Below, piece after piece: positions 1 through 13,489 of a DNA stretch of 64,000 nucleotides. The stretch is from assembly GCF_050947335.1 (NCBI RefSeq), contig NC_134989.1, positions 5,325,501 to 5,389,500 on the forward strand, written 5' to 3'. Origin of the DNA: Megachile rotundata. Taxonomy: Eukaryota; Arthropoda; Insecta; Hymenoptera; Megachilidae. The notes under the pieces are model-generated. The model had not been told where the DNA came from. It did no database searches and saw nothing but the letters and a program-made list of their open reading frames with translations. Made by a program: the position numbers and the translations under genes. Within the stretch, counting starts at the first letter, position 1; each line of letters opens with the position of its first letter.

Positions 1-2899
1 TAAATTACAATTTCATTACCACCCTCGATATTTAAAATAAATGAAACTACAGTAAAGGCAAAATTACCTCAAAGGAAATAAAATCGAAAAATTAATTTTC
101 ATCGATTGTTTCGGATTGTATTACAGAAATGTTCCGATTGCATACGAAGGAGCAGCAACGTTATTTTTATTGGAAGGTTGGATACACTGTATATATAGTA
201 AGTTTTAGTTACTTCGTACAATGGTTCGTCGAACAGGCTCATTTTCCGAGACCGTCTATGAAGTCTTTGTGTTTCTGCTCACGTTTCCGTTGCTTCTCCA
301 AGTTCTATTTCGAGCCACGTTCTTCCGCTGGTCCAATCTACTAAAGTCGAAATGTATGGAATTATTCTGGTCACTTCTGGGTATAATATTTGGAACATTA
401 GCATTATTCTGATCCCAACTGCAATTATTTAATTAATTCTAATAGAAGTGTGTAGTTTCGTTTTCAAAGTTTGCTGCAAGTAGATCCTAACGTGGTCAGA
501 CAGGATGATTAATACGAACACGCTGGGTGTTGCAGTAGATGCAGCCATATTTATTACGATACACCATAATATAAATTGCAAGAAATACAAATCAACTTTT
601 TAATATATTAATACTTCAGTTTGCTTCTTCAAACTTGCTAGTGCAATTTTTAACTGATTGCTTTATTAGTTTTGTTTGTTAATTGATAACAATGTTTAAA
701 AGTTTCAAATTATCAAGTTATAAAATTCTCAAACTTATAAATCTGTAAACTTTTAAATCCTGCAATTCTTATTTTTCAAAGTTTCAGATTTCTAATTTTC
801 TAAATATTCAAATTTTTAAAAATTTGTCTATTAATTTCAGATAATGGAACAATTAAAAAAGATGGTCAGCTCTTACTAACGTCACTATTACATTAAAAAC
901 GTTCTATGTATACATATATTACACCAGTCATTCATTGTACCTACAAGAGTCTATTTTTACTGCAACATCTATTTTACTAATTAATAATTTAATATAATAC
1001 AAGTAATGTATATTTTTCTTATGCTAATATCTCCGCTTTCGAAGTGATTTAAAACACTGTCCCAATTTGCATATTTTAAATTAACCGAATACTCCATTTC
1101 TTCACATAAAGTCCACTTCACACTCTGGTATGCTACAAATACCCAAATATCCACAACGTAATAATAAACGCCCAAACATCCGCATTGTAATAATAAATTA
1201 GAATAATTCCAATGATCCGACGTAGCAATCACACAAATGTTCATAATATCACACTACATCTTCGGCTTCAAACTGCAGCAGTCCTCCGAGTACTCAATCA
1301 TCCGAGCAGTACCGAACAATTTCGATGAACTACCCGATACAGAACGGCGGGGATTAAGAAATCAGAAACGACGTTGGTTTCGGTGTTGCATTCCTATCGT
1401 GAGTCCGAGTATTTGTATGCGGCTGTTTTCGGGGGCGGCAGAGCAAAGGGGACTCTTAAAATACTCCAAGAGCTTCTAAATCATGGAGGCTTAGTAGCCG
1501 TCGTGCGAGCAGGGATTACCTACCTTACTTCAAAGTGCCCTGCAGGTGCGGGCTCTCCGTTTCGGATCCTCTTCCACGACAGAACGTTGAATCATGCGTC
1601 AGTTGCATTTAACGATATCGTGCGTGTGTCGACTCATCCGATCCCTTTCCGAAAAGGGTTGGACGAAATAATAAACACCTCGCATAGTCCACCGGATTCA
1701 AAGACGATGATTTAGACTCAGGGAAAAACTCTAATAAATATCCAATACAACTATCTTGAGAAGATATAATTATCTTGAAACAAATAATTGTTGCAGCATT
1801 TATCCTTTTCTCATACATACTAAACAAAATGCCTTGATAGCGAGCATTTTTACTCCTGTCACTTAAAACCTTCACTTTTGTCGTTTTCATTTAGGTTCTA
1901 TTTTAAATCATTTCTTTTGAATTGGAAAAAACTAATGGATACATGCGAATGTCCATAAACATCGGTACTTTTTAACATACGTGATGCATGAATACGAACG
2001 TTCATAATAAGCGAACTATATAGGAGAAGATGTTCAAAAGTCAGGATTGCTGGAACGATTAAAAGGAGAAGATAATCCGCGAAGGGATGCAAGGTTAAGT
2101 CTTCGATTCTATTAACCAACTGGAAAGTTTGGTTAGCGAAAATACTCAATTACGGGGCTACACAGAGCAGGGCAGGCTTGGGAAGGACACGGGGGAAGGG
2201 AGGGTAGAGGATCGCGTGCAGGGACGGAAAATTCGAAAGCACGAATAGTGATTACCATGAGAATTAAACGAGCGTCGGGAATAAAGAGGAGCAGCCGCGC
2301 GGCCATCTTGAACGGCCGGTGTCATTTCATTTTCGCGGCGAACGAAACTGTTGGAGAAGGAATTCGCCTGATACTCTAAGTCCCGGGGACCCTAAGCCCT
2401 CAATTTCACTAGAGTAAAAGCTGAACCGGAGAGCGTGATAAAACGGCTTTCTTATTCCCGCGTTTATATTCAATCTCGACCGCCACCACGGTCACAAAGG
2501 GCTCCATTTGAAACACGTTAGTCGATGCCGTATATGCGGGATAGATACAGTCGCGGAAAGGGAGAGAATCGCGACTATGCATTATGTAGTACCGAGATGA
2601 TCTTCGTATGCATCTATGCATGGGGCTGCGAAGGCATAGTAACTCGGAGGAACGCCTGTACCAACACGTATGGTGACCCGCGTTAATATTCGGACATCGT
2701 GTTTAAATACGGGGCGCTCTGTGAACGCTTTTAAATTGAAATTGATGGTAAATAGGCTACTGATGTTTATGTAATGTTTATGTACTGCAAAGTATAAATA
2801 AATTGTGTGATTTATGAGTTTCACAATATATACAAATTATTATAGCAGATTATTTCATAGTATATGTAGGTTATAATATTTATTTTGCAAATTTCGTAT
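1..2899. other. Intergenic, no gene recognised; GC-richer at 1.28-1.70 and 2.15-2.75 kb
   Basis: Overlapping short open frames occur on both strands in the GC-richer patches (for example 1374-1715 plus and 1609-1890 minus), but none has a recognisable domain or splice context. The remainder is AT-rich. Confidence 0.4.
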
Positions 2900-3270
2900 C
2901 TAAGTAGATAAATATATTTGAATAAATATTTATTGATAAAATTGAAATAATAAATTTCGTATTTCAGTACATTAATAAAATTTAAGTTATAAACTTGTTA
3001 TACTAATATGTTGATAAAATTGAAGCAATTTTGATATATTAGTACAATGATAAAATTTGAATAATAAACTTGTTATGCCAGTATAATGATAAAAGTTAAA
3101 TAATAAATTTAATATACTAGTGTACTAATATAATTAAAATAATAGCCTTGCCATACTAGTCCATGGATACAATTAAAATAGTGTCTTCAATATCTTGGTA
3201 TATTGATAGAATTGAAATAGTAATATATTGGTGTATTAATAATAATAAATTTGATATGCATCAGTTTATT
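2900..3270. repeat. Degenerate 50-55 bp tandem repeat
   Basis: Repeated phrases such as TGATAAAATTGAA followed by AATAAACTTGTTATACTAGTA recur about every 50-55 bp, with many changes. There is no coding potential. Confidence 0.6.
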
Positions 3271-4799
3271 GCCAAAATTACAAAATCATCCATCAAACAA
3301 ATTTTATTAACGTAAATACATGAAGTGCATTTCGAAACTTACAATTAGATGCAAAAATTACATAATTACAAAATTACATATTGTTCAAACAATATAATTT
3401 GCAGTAATGAAATTCTTCAACCCACTTCATTCATCGAAACATAAAATTAAAGAAAAATGCGTGATTAATGGATCTGTATTAGTAAGGGGATCGAGTGTCT
3501 GAGTTCATTGGCACCTGCATGCTCGAATGTTCAGGGAGATTTTAAATTTAGAAATGAAGGAATTTGGTGATTCGGAAATTAGGAAAGTGGGAATTATTCT
3601 CGCGTTAAGGGGACGCGATCGTTGCGAATGCGACGCGTGTAGATATTAATTTAGCTCGGCCTCGACAAAGTTTCAGGGAAAGTTAAAAAGGCTGCTTGCG
3701 CGTCGGGGCACACGCGGCCGTAGTCGCATAATTTTCCGAAAGTTTTTACGAAACGACGTTTCGAAGTAAGACGATAAAACTAATCTCGAGCACTGGCAAA
3801 CTTTCGTTGGGGACACTTGAAATATGCGTGCGCTCACGCGTGCGAACCGTGTAAGCCATTGCGCGCATTAACGCTTTCCGAATCGAGACTGCCCTGTAGA
3901 TCGCATTAATGTTCGGACACAGTATCGCCGTTTATAAATTCCCAACTTTTCATGTATAGAGATTTTTGGATGACAATTATTCAAATGTAGAGATTTTTAC
4001 ATCTGAATATTTTGGATTCTAGAATATATTTCTAAATATTTTATTTTAGATTGTGAGAAATTTTGAAGATTCTAAATTGGAAAATTTTTAAGTTAAGGTG
4101 TATTTAAACTTACAAATTTAAAAATTAAACAATTTAGAAGTTTAGGAGATTTTATATTTCATATTTTTAAATTTAGAAATCTTCACATTTCTAAGATCTC
4201 TAAACATCACAATCTTTAATTCTTGTAATCTTCACGTTTCTTCGGATTTACAAAATGTTAACTTAATTAAGATATTACTTATCTCACACTCGTTCATAAT
4301 TATGTTAAATAACTTATGTAATTAAATATTATTTATATTAGATATTATAAGATATAAAAATATTATATAGACAGAAAAATTTGTGATAACAATTTGTAGA
4401 ATAGAATTATACGACAATAACGACGTTTGTCTATTTAATGATAAAATATAGCAAAATATCGGCGCCCTATTAAATCAATTGCTCACAATGCAAGCTCGTA
4501 GCCACTTTATTTAAGAACACATTCAAGTTTTATACTAGCGTGCATAGCAAAGTACTATCACGCTTTGCACTCACGCTGATTGCGACTCTAGCGTATTAAA
4601 TGGAGAACAATCGTTGCATCGTAACTGCTGAAAGAAATAAAACGGTATAGCACTTAGGGCTGCGAACGTTCGTTCAATTTTTCAGCAAGAATCAAATGAA
4701 GGTTGTTGCTCTATTATTAATAATTAAAATTAGAAATAAAAACTAAGAAACATTGTTAATAGATTACGTTTAATTGGAGAAATTAAGTTTGAGAAATTA
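3271..4799. other. Intergenic, GC-richer island at 3.59-3.93 kb
   Basis: A compact CpG-containing patch (ACACGCGGCCGTAGTCGC region) stands out from AT-rich surroundings. No open frame of note; it may be a distal conserved element. Confidence 0.35.
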
Positions 4800-5062
4800 A
4801 CAATTTGAGTAAATATCTATTATGTTTCAGAATTTTAGGTACTAGACAATTATTAACCCCTTGCGCTACGACTCGAAGCTTGAGAAACTAAAAATTTGAG
4901 TAAAATTCTATTATACTTCATGATTTTAGCTGCTAGTTGATTATTAACCCCTTGAATTACGATTTAAAGCTTGAGAAATTAAAAATTTGAGTAAATATCT
5001 ATTATGATTCAGAATTTTAGGTACTAGACAATTATTAACCCCTTTGAGAAACTGAAAAATTG
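4800..5062. repeat. 91-bp tandem repeat, first locus (about three copies)
   Basis: Units starting GAGTAAATATCTATTATG begin at about 4807, 4898 and 4989, exactly 91 bp apart. Each contains TATTAACCCCTT and AAGCTTGAGAAA. The same unit occurs again near 13.5-13.7 kb. Confidence 0.9.
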
Positions 5063-5754
5063 AGAAAATTACTTTTAACATGTGATAAGTTTCAATACGT
5101 AGGTACAATAACAATAATATATTTTTATTAACGTGTTATAGAATTTGATACTAATTAGTTGATAATTACAAATAGGAGCATTCAATTTTAATAAATAGTG
5201 ATGTATAATATTGAAATTTAATATTCCTATTTTATAGTAACATATTTTTGCAAATTTTATGATCTACTTCAAGCTAACCTCAAATTTTCACGTCATTTTT
5301 TTACTCGTAAGATATGACATGAATTATATGTGCAATTTGTTCGTAAAATATTCGGAGGAAATAATTGAAATTTAAACGAATTTTTATCTTTTGAATTACG
5401 TCACTTAACTATTACTTTGCATATACAATTTAATTTCCATGGAATATAAAAATACCATAAATGATACAGATTAATGTATTCATCGCTAATCATTTTGTCC
5501 TTGAAATATGTACACAATAAAAATTACTTAAAATATTGATCTCAACAACTTATTGTTTCAAGGTCAACGAAATCGATAATTGTACTTTTAAAATAATTAT
5601 TAGAAAAATAATGATGAGTGTTACTCTTCACTATTTATTTCTAGTGCAATGTCAATTCAAGAGAGATATGTTAATCTGTACCTTTATTAATAAATTAATG
5701 ATGGTAATTAGTGTATTTATTTTTAATATGTATATCATCACCTTATTAATATAT

Positions 5755-5912
5755 TTAATTATATATCTATTTTGGTCTACTTAATTAAGTATCTATTTCA
5801 ATGTGTTTAATTAAATATCTACTTCAATGTATTTAATTAAAGATCTATTTCCAATTATTTAATTACAGATCCATTTTAATGTATTTAATCAGACATCTAT
5901 TTCAATGTATTT
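5755..5912. repeat. 26-bp tandem repeat
   Basis: TTAATTAA.TATCTATTTCAATG recurs every 26 bp (starts near 5781, 5807, 5833 and onward), about six copies with increasing divergence to the right. Confidence 0.8.
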
Positions 5913-7439
5913 GTTCAATTTTTAAGCATGATTGACTTGTTATATGTTGTAGTTATAAACAAATTTGAACGGGTGGAAGAAGAAGAACTGTTGGCTGGTT
6001 TTGGCTCGAATCAAGCTGGCGTACCGGCAATAAATAACGAGCTGCCCGAGATCCACTCTATAAGGTATATATACGGGATTCACCATGGCATAACTTGTAT
6101 AGGGCAGAACCGAAGGGGGTGGGAAAAAATCAAGGAAAACTGCGGGAACTTTTATTATTTGACAACGAGGTACATTGAAGTATTAAAGACCATCATAACT
6201 TGGATATTTGCAATAACGATGCATGAAAATTATAATTTTAAGCTATAAATTTTGAATCACTAATTTAGTTAACATGAAAGGAAAGATAGAAAAGATATTA
6301 ATCTTAATTATTTGAAAAATAATATGCTGCAGTTAAGGTGTTGGAAGAAATTAAAATAAGGACGTAAAATATTGTTACGTGCTTGCCATGGCAATAATAT
6401 TCATATAATTTATTTTAGAAGTTGTTAAGGGTTGTTAAGATTGTCGAGTATTTAAAAATAAATTAGTGTAAGTATATATATTTTTTATAACACCTGTGAA
6501 GTTTTCATAAATATGAAGTAAGTTTAATTATAATTAAATCATATCGATTAGCTGATGCAGTATTTAATACACGTGTAGCGCTGTAAAAATATTGGTGCAA
6601 AACACATAAAGCCGCTATAAATATAATTCATACATTCTGTAGAAATAAACACATTAATTACTTTTTCAAAAATACTATACCATTTTTTACGCAGAAAAAA
6701 ATTACTAGAACGTTGAAAATGTGTTGAAAAGGGGTTGAAAATAATTTAATCAAATAATCGCCTCTGTTTCAATCAAATGATTAATAAAACTGCAAACAAA
6801 AATTGTATAAAACTTATACAATTACACGATATTATAACAAGAATATTTATAATGAAATAATACAAGTTAAGTAATTAGCAAAAGGAGAACAAGCAACAAT
6901 CTGTATGCAAGTTAATCGATATCGGTCTGATAAATATTTAAGCCAGGTGTTCAATAAAATGAGGTGACCAGGAATATAGTCATTTTAATTAGCGGGATGA
7001 ATGAAAGTTCACCGATGAAATTAATAAGGAAACTTAAATGGAATCCAATAAGTGAGTTGTATAAAACGGAACCGATGGGTGTTTCGATTAAGTTGATTAA
7101 ACTGGAATTAACTCGATTAAAACGAAGCGCCTTAATAACAAAGCCGATAGCATTTAATTCAGCGGAATAACTCGAAGTTTGTCGATAGTACGATCGTTTT
7201 AATTTTAAACAGACATTTATAGTGGACACTCGTTATATTGCTGCCAATGAGGCTGTAAGATGGAGAGGAAAAATTAAATTATGAATTATATGCTAATTTT
7301 ATAGGCATATATTGCTATATTAGTATCACGGACTATTTACTAGGTATGGTACAATTAAAGAGGAACAATGGTGGGAAGGGAAATTATTTCTCGAGTTTCT
7401 CAAATTTCTAAAAGACCAAATTATAGAATATTTAAATTT
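5913..7439. other. Intergenic, nothing certain
   Basis: AT-rich DNA with a 106-codon plus-strand frame (5928-6248), whose middle (5.96-6.16 kb) is GC-richer and contains TATAAGGTATATATACGG. No family match was recognised. Confidence 0.35.
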
Positions 7440-7760
7440 CAATTTTGAAATTTCTGAGAATCCAAATTCTCATATTTCAAATTTGCAAATTCCTCAATTT
7501 CTCAAATTCCTAAATTTCCAAATTCACAAACTCATAAATCTCAAAATTCTCAAATTCCCAAATTCCCAAATTCTCAAATTCCCAAATTCCCAAATTCCCA
7601 AATTCCCAAATTCCCAAATTCCCAAATTCCCAAATTCCCAAATTCCCAAATTCCCAAATTCTCAAGTTTCCAAATTCCAAATTACCAGATTCTGAAGTTT
7701 CCAAATTCCCAATCTTCCAAATTCCTAAACCCCCAAATCCTCAAATGTTCAGCTTCTCAA
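7440..7760. repeat. Octamer minisatellite, CCCAAATT type
   Basis: This is a tandem array of an 8-bp unit (AAATTCCC), cleanest from about 7550 to 7660, with AAATTCTC variants and degenerate flanks. Because 8 is not a multiple of 3 and the unit lacks stops, all frames stay open and give spurious peptides such as KFPNSQIP. Confidence 0.95.
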
Positions 7761-8857
7761 ATTCCTAGAACCAAAATTCTTAGATTCCTAAATTTAAAAA
7801 ATTCCAGTATCACTCAATCTATATTTCCATGTTTCTATTATCTATATTTCTCAATCCTTAAATTCCCAAATTCCTAAATTTTCCAATTTTCCAATTTTCC
7901 AATTTTCCAGTTTCCAATAATACTAAATTTCACCCAGAAAAGTCCTAAAACAAGTACAAATCCGTTTTTCATGAAAGAAGAGGTTGAAGATTTGTCTTCT
8001 TCACAAATTGAAGAAAGTTCGACATTACTAACTTGTTATTACTTTACTTGTCTTACCTTTTACTAACTTCTTGACCACCATAATAAAAACTCACGTCTGA
8101 GGTCAAACACTAGAATACAGATTATTAAGAACAAGGTCACTTATCTTTCAATCTCATCTTCTAATAAATATCATTGTCAATATTAGATCCCACAAATCTT
8201 TCTTTCGTTTTACCTATAAATTATTCTTTGCACTCGAATGTATTTTTGCTGTTAGCAACTCAAACTTTTCTAGTAGAAAAGTTAATTCTTTTGAAGTTAT
8301 CTTTTTACTATTAGTTGTCTATGATACATCTAATAATAAATTTAGGTAAAAAATACCTATACCTAATTGTCATATTAAACACAACGTTGAGTCATCTTCT
8401 GAAGGGTTAATTTAACCCTTACCAGTGACATTTTACCCTTACCAGTCACCATTTTACTTAAGACAATAATTTGAAATAAGCATTTTTTAACTGATTCTAT
8501 AATATGATACGTGTGATGAACATAGTGAAACAAACAATAGTGAAAGTTATTAGTAGAGAAACGATAACCCCAAAAGAGTTCATTTAACCTCTTAACCTCT
8601 TCCCGTGACATTTATTTGTCAGATGACTAACTATTCAGGACTATAACATGAAAACGAAAAAAGAAAATTGATAAGTTCTAAGTATTATACAGGGTGGCTC
8701 ACCACATTTTGCCATCTAGATTTGCGTCATTATTATTACTCATAGCAAACAATGTTTTAGATGAAGTTGAGTGGTTTTGAAGGGGGCATATGCTGATGGT
8801 ATATTTTTTTTGTAGGTGGACGTGTAAAGGACATATGAAGTTCATTAATGTTTTTTC

Positions 8858-9284
8858 CGTGCCCCGCAGCGGAAGACCTTCTGAGTTCGACGAAAAGCGT
8901 CTCCGAGAATTTGTGAAGCAGGATGGTCTTCAAACTAGTCGTGAATTGGTCGAAAAAATGAACTGTAACCACAAAACTATTCTCAATCATCTCCATTCAA
9001 TGGGATTTGTCGAAAAATTGGGAGTCTGGGTGCCTCACGAAGTGAACGCTACGAACTTATTGCCCAACCTTAGGTTGAATTTTGCAAACCATTTCCGTGC
9101 TGTCAACTCACCTATGACACCTTCTCCGTATACATTGCAAATATTCCGGCCTGTTTCAGCAACTTTTCACAACTTTTCACGACTTTCTGGCCGCGATGAA
9201 AAGCGAAGAAGGGCAGGTGTCGAAAATGCTGCTTTTTACCTTCTTGATATACCATTTCTGAGCCTCAATAGTAATGACGAATGA
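8858..9284 (+). pseudogene. Mariner-type transposase N-terminal fragment inserted in the left arm
   Basis: The peptide RSGRPSEFDEKRLREFVKQD, then TSRELVEKMNCNHKTILNHL and GVWVPHEV, is the second helix-turn-helix of a mariner transposase and the conserved Trp-Val-Pro-His motif after it. After residue 95 or so of the frame the match fades (NLLPNLRLNF...), and the catalytic Asp residues are absent. The frame runs to TGA at 9282-9284. A similar phrase, ACGAACTTATT.CCCAACCT, recurs at 9052-9073 and 9404-9425, suggesting rearrangement inside the insert. It is a broken remnant. Confidence 0.75.
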
Positions 9285-9681
9285 ATCTACTGAAGAAAAC
9301 GATTAACACAGTTTTGTAGAGCAGAAAGAGCTCTATCGAATGAATATTATAACCCCTTGCAAATTGCAAAATATCGCTGTAAAACAAAGAAAATGTCAAA
9401 ACGCCACGAACTTATTCCCCAACCTAATATTTATGTGAAAAAATCATTAGTTTAGGAGATATTTTAATTCTAACTTGTTAGGAAATCGTGACTTTCTGGT
9501 CAATATTATGAATTGCCCTAACTGAACAGCAAATGTTTTTCTACACGCTTTGAGAGGTCACGTGTCACCAAACGAATTGTGAGTTTTTGTTTTTTTTTTG
9601 TTACGCAGTAACAGTGAAATTTAGTCTCTATTACGTCTTTAATAAGGTGGACACGACGATACGGTGAATTATCATTTCATA

Positions 9682-9834
9682 ATGAAGTATTCTGAAGAAG
9701 AAAAGATAAACATGTTATCAGTATATTTTGAAGCTGGGAAAAGTGCTACACATGCAGAAAGATTATACTGAATATTATAATGCAGAAAGATTCTGATGCA
9801 AATGGTCGCCACATTGAACTTTTTATGTAAATAG
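9682..9834 (+). pseudogene. Remnant transposase ORF ends (N- and C-terminus fused, middle lost)
   Basis: From ATG 9682 the frame reads MKYSEEEKINMLSVYFEAGK and continues SATHAERLY to a TGA at 9769-9771. This looks like the N-terminal helix-turn-helix seen in many insect Tc1-like transposases (DUF4817-type; assigned from memory of the pattern). Shortly after, in another frame, DANGRHIELFM followed by a stop resembles the C-terminal end of the same protein type. A repeated TGCAGAAAGATT at both sides of the junction suggests the middle was lost by recombination at a short repeat. Confidence 0.5.
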
Positions 9835-10120
9835 ACATTAAAATTAAAATGTTTTCTAAACTAATGATTTTTTCACATAAATAGATTAATACTTTTTTGT
9901 AAAGAATATGAAGGAGTATCAGCTGATGCAATAAAAAATATATGATTTCATTTAAAAAAATATTAATGACCTTCATATGTCCTTTACACGTCTACCTACA
10001 AAAAAAATATACCACCAGCATATGCCCCCCTCAAAACTATTCAACTTCATCTAAACATTATTTGCTATGAGTAATAATAATGATGCAAATCTAGATGGCA
10101 AAATGTGGTGAGCCACTCTG

Positions 10121-11569
10121 TATATTCAGGGATCCTTGATAATGCAACTTATAGTTGGATCTAAATTTCAAGTTGAAGGGTATTCAAAATTTAAGTAAGG
10201 TTTGTCACACTTAAGCTGTAAGTGGGTCACGAGTGAGACTCGTCAAAGTACGGGAGAGGTTAACTAGTAAGTTTTCAAGTTGCTGTTTGCAAACAGTCAA
10301 ATCACCTACGATTTTAAGGGCTAATTGAACGCAAGTTGGTGACCACTATGACGATTAATGCGTTAACCTTGGTCAAACCCGATTTGCAAAGACATTGTTA
10401 AACCATTCGAAGGTCGTGTAAACGCGACCAGAGGCTACGCCAATGGCTGCTAACAACGATAATGTCTCTGGATGATGTTAGCGGAGATACCATGGCACGG
10501 TATCTTTATTACCCTACACGAGACACGTTGCTCAAGTTAATATTAATTGCCGTTTTATCTTGCTCAGACGCCTGATATTTCGAACGAAGTAATCTTCGCG
10601 AATTTTACGACGCTTGAACCAGCACGGAACTAGACCTTCGAATTTCGAGAACAAACTTTTTGACGACGTTTCACCGGCTGTTTACAGACCCTGTGTCTCC
10701 ATCGACAACCTCCTCGAACGCACCTTAATTTAAACTGAGGATCTCTCAAAATGTTTTACGGCCGCTGGAAACGTCTTTAACTTTGTTGCATCCCTCGTCA
10801 TTTCTCGACAAATTATGTCTATGTACTCGGCCATGTTTATTCTTCAAGGATTTATAAGACACGATCATTTTCATTGAACACTGTTAAATGACAATTAAAA
10901 TAAAAGGCAATAAAGATAGACTTACTTCTGTAAAAACGAGATGATGGAATCTAAGCGTGTCATATGAATTCAATTTTACTTTATTGTTACAATTAATTCC
11001 TTAAGAAATTTCCAATAAAATTATGTGAAATTTCCAATAAAGTGTGTGTAGTACTAACAATTTTATTTATAGTAGAAACAATGAATTAATATAGTAGATA
11101 ATTCGTATAGTAGAGACAATTCATTCGTGAACGTGAGAAGAAATTAAAACATCATTGACAAAAGATAGCCAATCTAGAAATTAAAAGAATTATGGAATTT
11201 TGGAAATGTGCGAAGCATGTAAGATAAATGAATCAATTATTGAAGATGAAAGAATGTTATCGTCGAAAGATAATCATTTTTTTAATAACATCTGCTGATT
11301 TTTTTTGGGAAGTAATGTTTATTTAACATTGGCCCCACTGTGTTTTTAAGTAAGTCAGTTTTTAAGCGTGACTTTGAATGTTTACCGGAGGATTATTAAT
11401 GATATGTACGGTTGCTCTGATGTCTCCATTACTGATATTTTAAGATTATATAAACGACTTATGTGGCCCTGTAGTTGTACTGTCAGTTACGCGTGCTTGG
11501 TTTATTTTCATAAATTATCGTATGGAAGTTACGTATTTTTGAATTTCTGCAAAATTTGGACAAAATAAA
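10121..11569. other. Intergenic, GC-richer at 10.2-10.85 kb
   Basis: Unique balanced sequence follows the nested transposon and then AT-rich DNA up to the octamer array. No gene is seen. Confidence 0.4.
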
Positions 11570-12450
11570 TAATGTTAAGGTTTGGAGATTTGGGAATTTG
11601 GGAACTTGGAAATTGGGGTACTTGGAAATTTGGGGACTTGGGAATTTGGGAATTTAGGAATTTAGGAACTTGGGAATTCGGGGAATTGGAAATTTGGAGA
11701 CTTGAGAATTTGGGGACTTGGGAATTGGGGGACTTGGGAATTGGGGAATTTAGGAATTTAAGAACTTGGGAATTTGGGGACATGGGAATTTGGGGACATG
11801 GGAATTTGGGGACTTGGGAATTTGGGGACTTGGGAATTTGGGGACTTGGGAATTTGAGGACTTGAGAATTGGGGGACTTGGGAATTTGGGAATTTAGGAA
11901 TTTAGGAATTTAGGAACTTGGGAATTCGGGGACTTGGAAATTTGGAGACTTGAGAATTTGGGGACTTGGGAATTGGGGGACTTGGGAATTGGGGACTTGG
12001 GAATTGGGGAATTTAGGAATTTAGGAACTTGGGAATTAGGGGACATGGGAATTTGGGGACTTGGGAATTGGGGAATTTAGGAATTTAGGAACTTGGGAAT
12101 TTGGGGACATGGGAATTTGGGGACTTGGGAATTTGGGGACTTGGGAATTTGGGGACTTGGGAATTTGAGGACTTGAGAATTGGGGGACTTGGGAATTTGG
12201 AAATTTAGGAATTTAGGAACTTGGGAATTTGGGGACTTGGGAATTTGGAGACTTGGGAATTTGGGGACTTGGTAATTTGAGGACTTGGGAATTTGGGGAC
12301 TTGGGAATTTGAGGACTTGGAAATTGGGGGATTTGGGAATTCGGGAATTTAGGAATTTAGGAATTTAGGAATTTGGAAATTTGAGAATTTGGTCATTTGT
12401 TATTTGGGAATTTGAGGAACCTGAAAATTTTGCAACTTGAGAATTTTGAG
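11570..12450. repeat. Octamer minisatellite, GGGAATTT/GGGGACTT type, with higher-order copies
   Basis: About 880 bp are built of 8-bp units, mainly AATTTGGG and GACTTGGG alternating. A larger block (…GGAACTTGGGAATTCGGGGA…) starting near 11664 recurs near 11914, so a higher-order repeat of about 250 bp exists. Open frames on both strands here are artefacts of the unit. Confidence 0.95.
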
Positions 12451-13489
12451 ATTTGTGAATATGTGAGAATTTTTTATAAAATGTGAGGAATTTATAAATT
12501 TGACTATTTAGGGATGTGATAATTTGAAGAATTAGGGGTTTGTAAATTTTGGAAATTGAGGTATTTAAAAAATTTGATAATTTTGGGATTTATGCAGTAT
12601 TGAACAATTTAAGAGAACTGCAATGTTGATAACTTGCACATTTTCAAAATTCTCCTATTTATAGATTTGAGAATCCAGAAAATTAACAAATTCGAAAATT
12701 ATCTAAAAAAATTAACAAATTTGAGTGACATGTCTACATCTGACTGTTTCATTATTTCCAATTTTGAAACCAGAACCATCGCCTCACCATTGCACACTTC
12801 TCGATTGTCCACCACTACAATAAACATCCTCCCCACATCCAACAAATGCAATCATAGCACAAATGCATACGATCGACTTTTTTGGTACTATCTGCGATCA
12901 TATGTCTGTGAACGAGCCGCGATATTTGTTTTCGTCGTCGAACGTCAGAGTTCCTTGGATCCTCGGGGGAGTAACTGTAGCAACATATTCACGAGGCTGT
13001 ATCGGATTTTATTCCGTCGCTAAATCCTCGAATCTCAACGGGCCTGGAATCTCTTCCACGTGTCTGCAGTTCTCGATACGCAGTCGAACGAAAAGGCAGA
13101 GAAGTTTTGGGAGTTACTGCGACTCCTCCTAAGCCGACGTCGATGACGACGGTTCCGACCAGTCTTTTTACGGGCGAGGGACACCTCGTCGAAACGACGT
13201 GGAAGGACACTGCTCTGTCCTGATAGGCTGCTACTTTCCGCCAGGAATCTTTATCCAAATGTTGCCTCCGGATCCGAATGCTCGAATTACTTGTCTCTGA
13301 TCCTGCAGGAAGACGAAGAAGTTGCTTGACGGAGAATCAAACGGAAGGGCGCAATTTACCGTGCTTACTTACTAATATTATTATTAAGAAACATATTACA
13401 CTTAGTTAAGGTTATTGTAAAATATTAGTACTTTAACATTTTGCTTTTATCTTGAGGCATGGATCTGGGTAAAATTTGATTACGTTTCA
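12450..13489. other. Intergenic GC-richer island at 12.74-13.33 kb
   Basis: Overlapping open frames on both strands (129 and 89 codons plus, 89 codons minus) without recognisable domain. It is a possible conserved non-coding element between two repeat arrays. Confidence 0.35.

Larger units (their letters stand above)
8690..10120. mobile_element. TA-flanked transposon with long terminal inverted repeats, internally decayed and itself invaded
   Basis: The ends (CAGGGTGGCTCACCACATTT at 8690, and CAGAGTGGCTCACC in reverse at 10120) start inverted repeats that match at high identity for about 165 bp. A further block near 9428-9475 pairs with 9838-9890, so the original arms were nearly 300 bp. TA dinucleotides flank both ends (8688-8689 and 10121-10122). 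The left arm is interrupted by a mariner-like fragment (about 8855-9427). The centre holds the start and end of a second type of transposase with its middle missing. This fits a Tc1/mariner-superfamily deletion derivative. Confidence 0.8.

Noticed and set aside
1237..1890. Overlapping open frames on both strands near the left edge
   Set aside because: No recognisable family, no consistent frame, no supporting splice sites.
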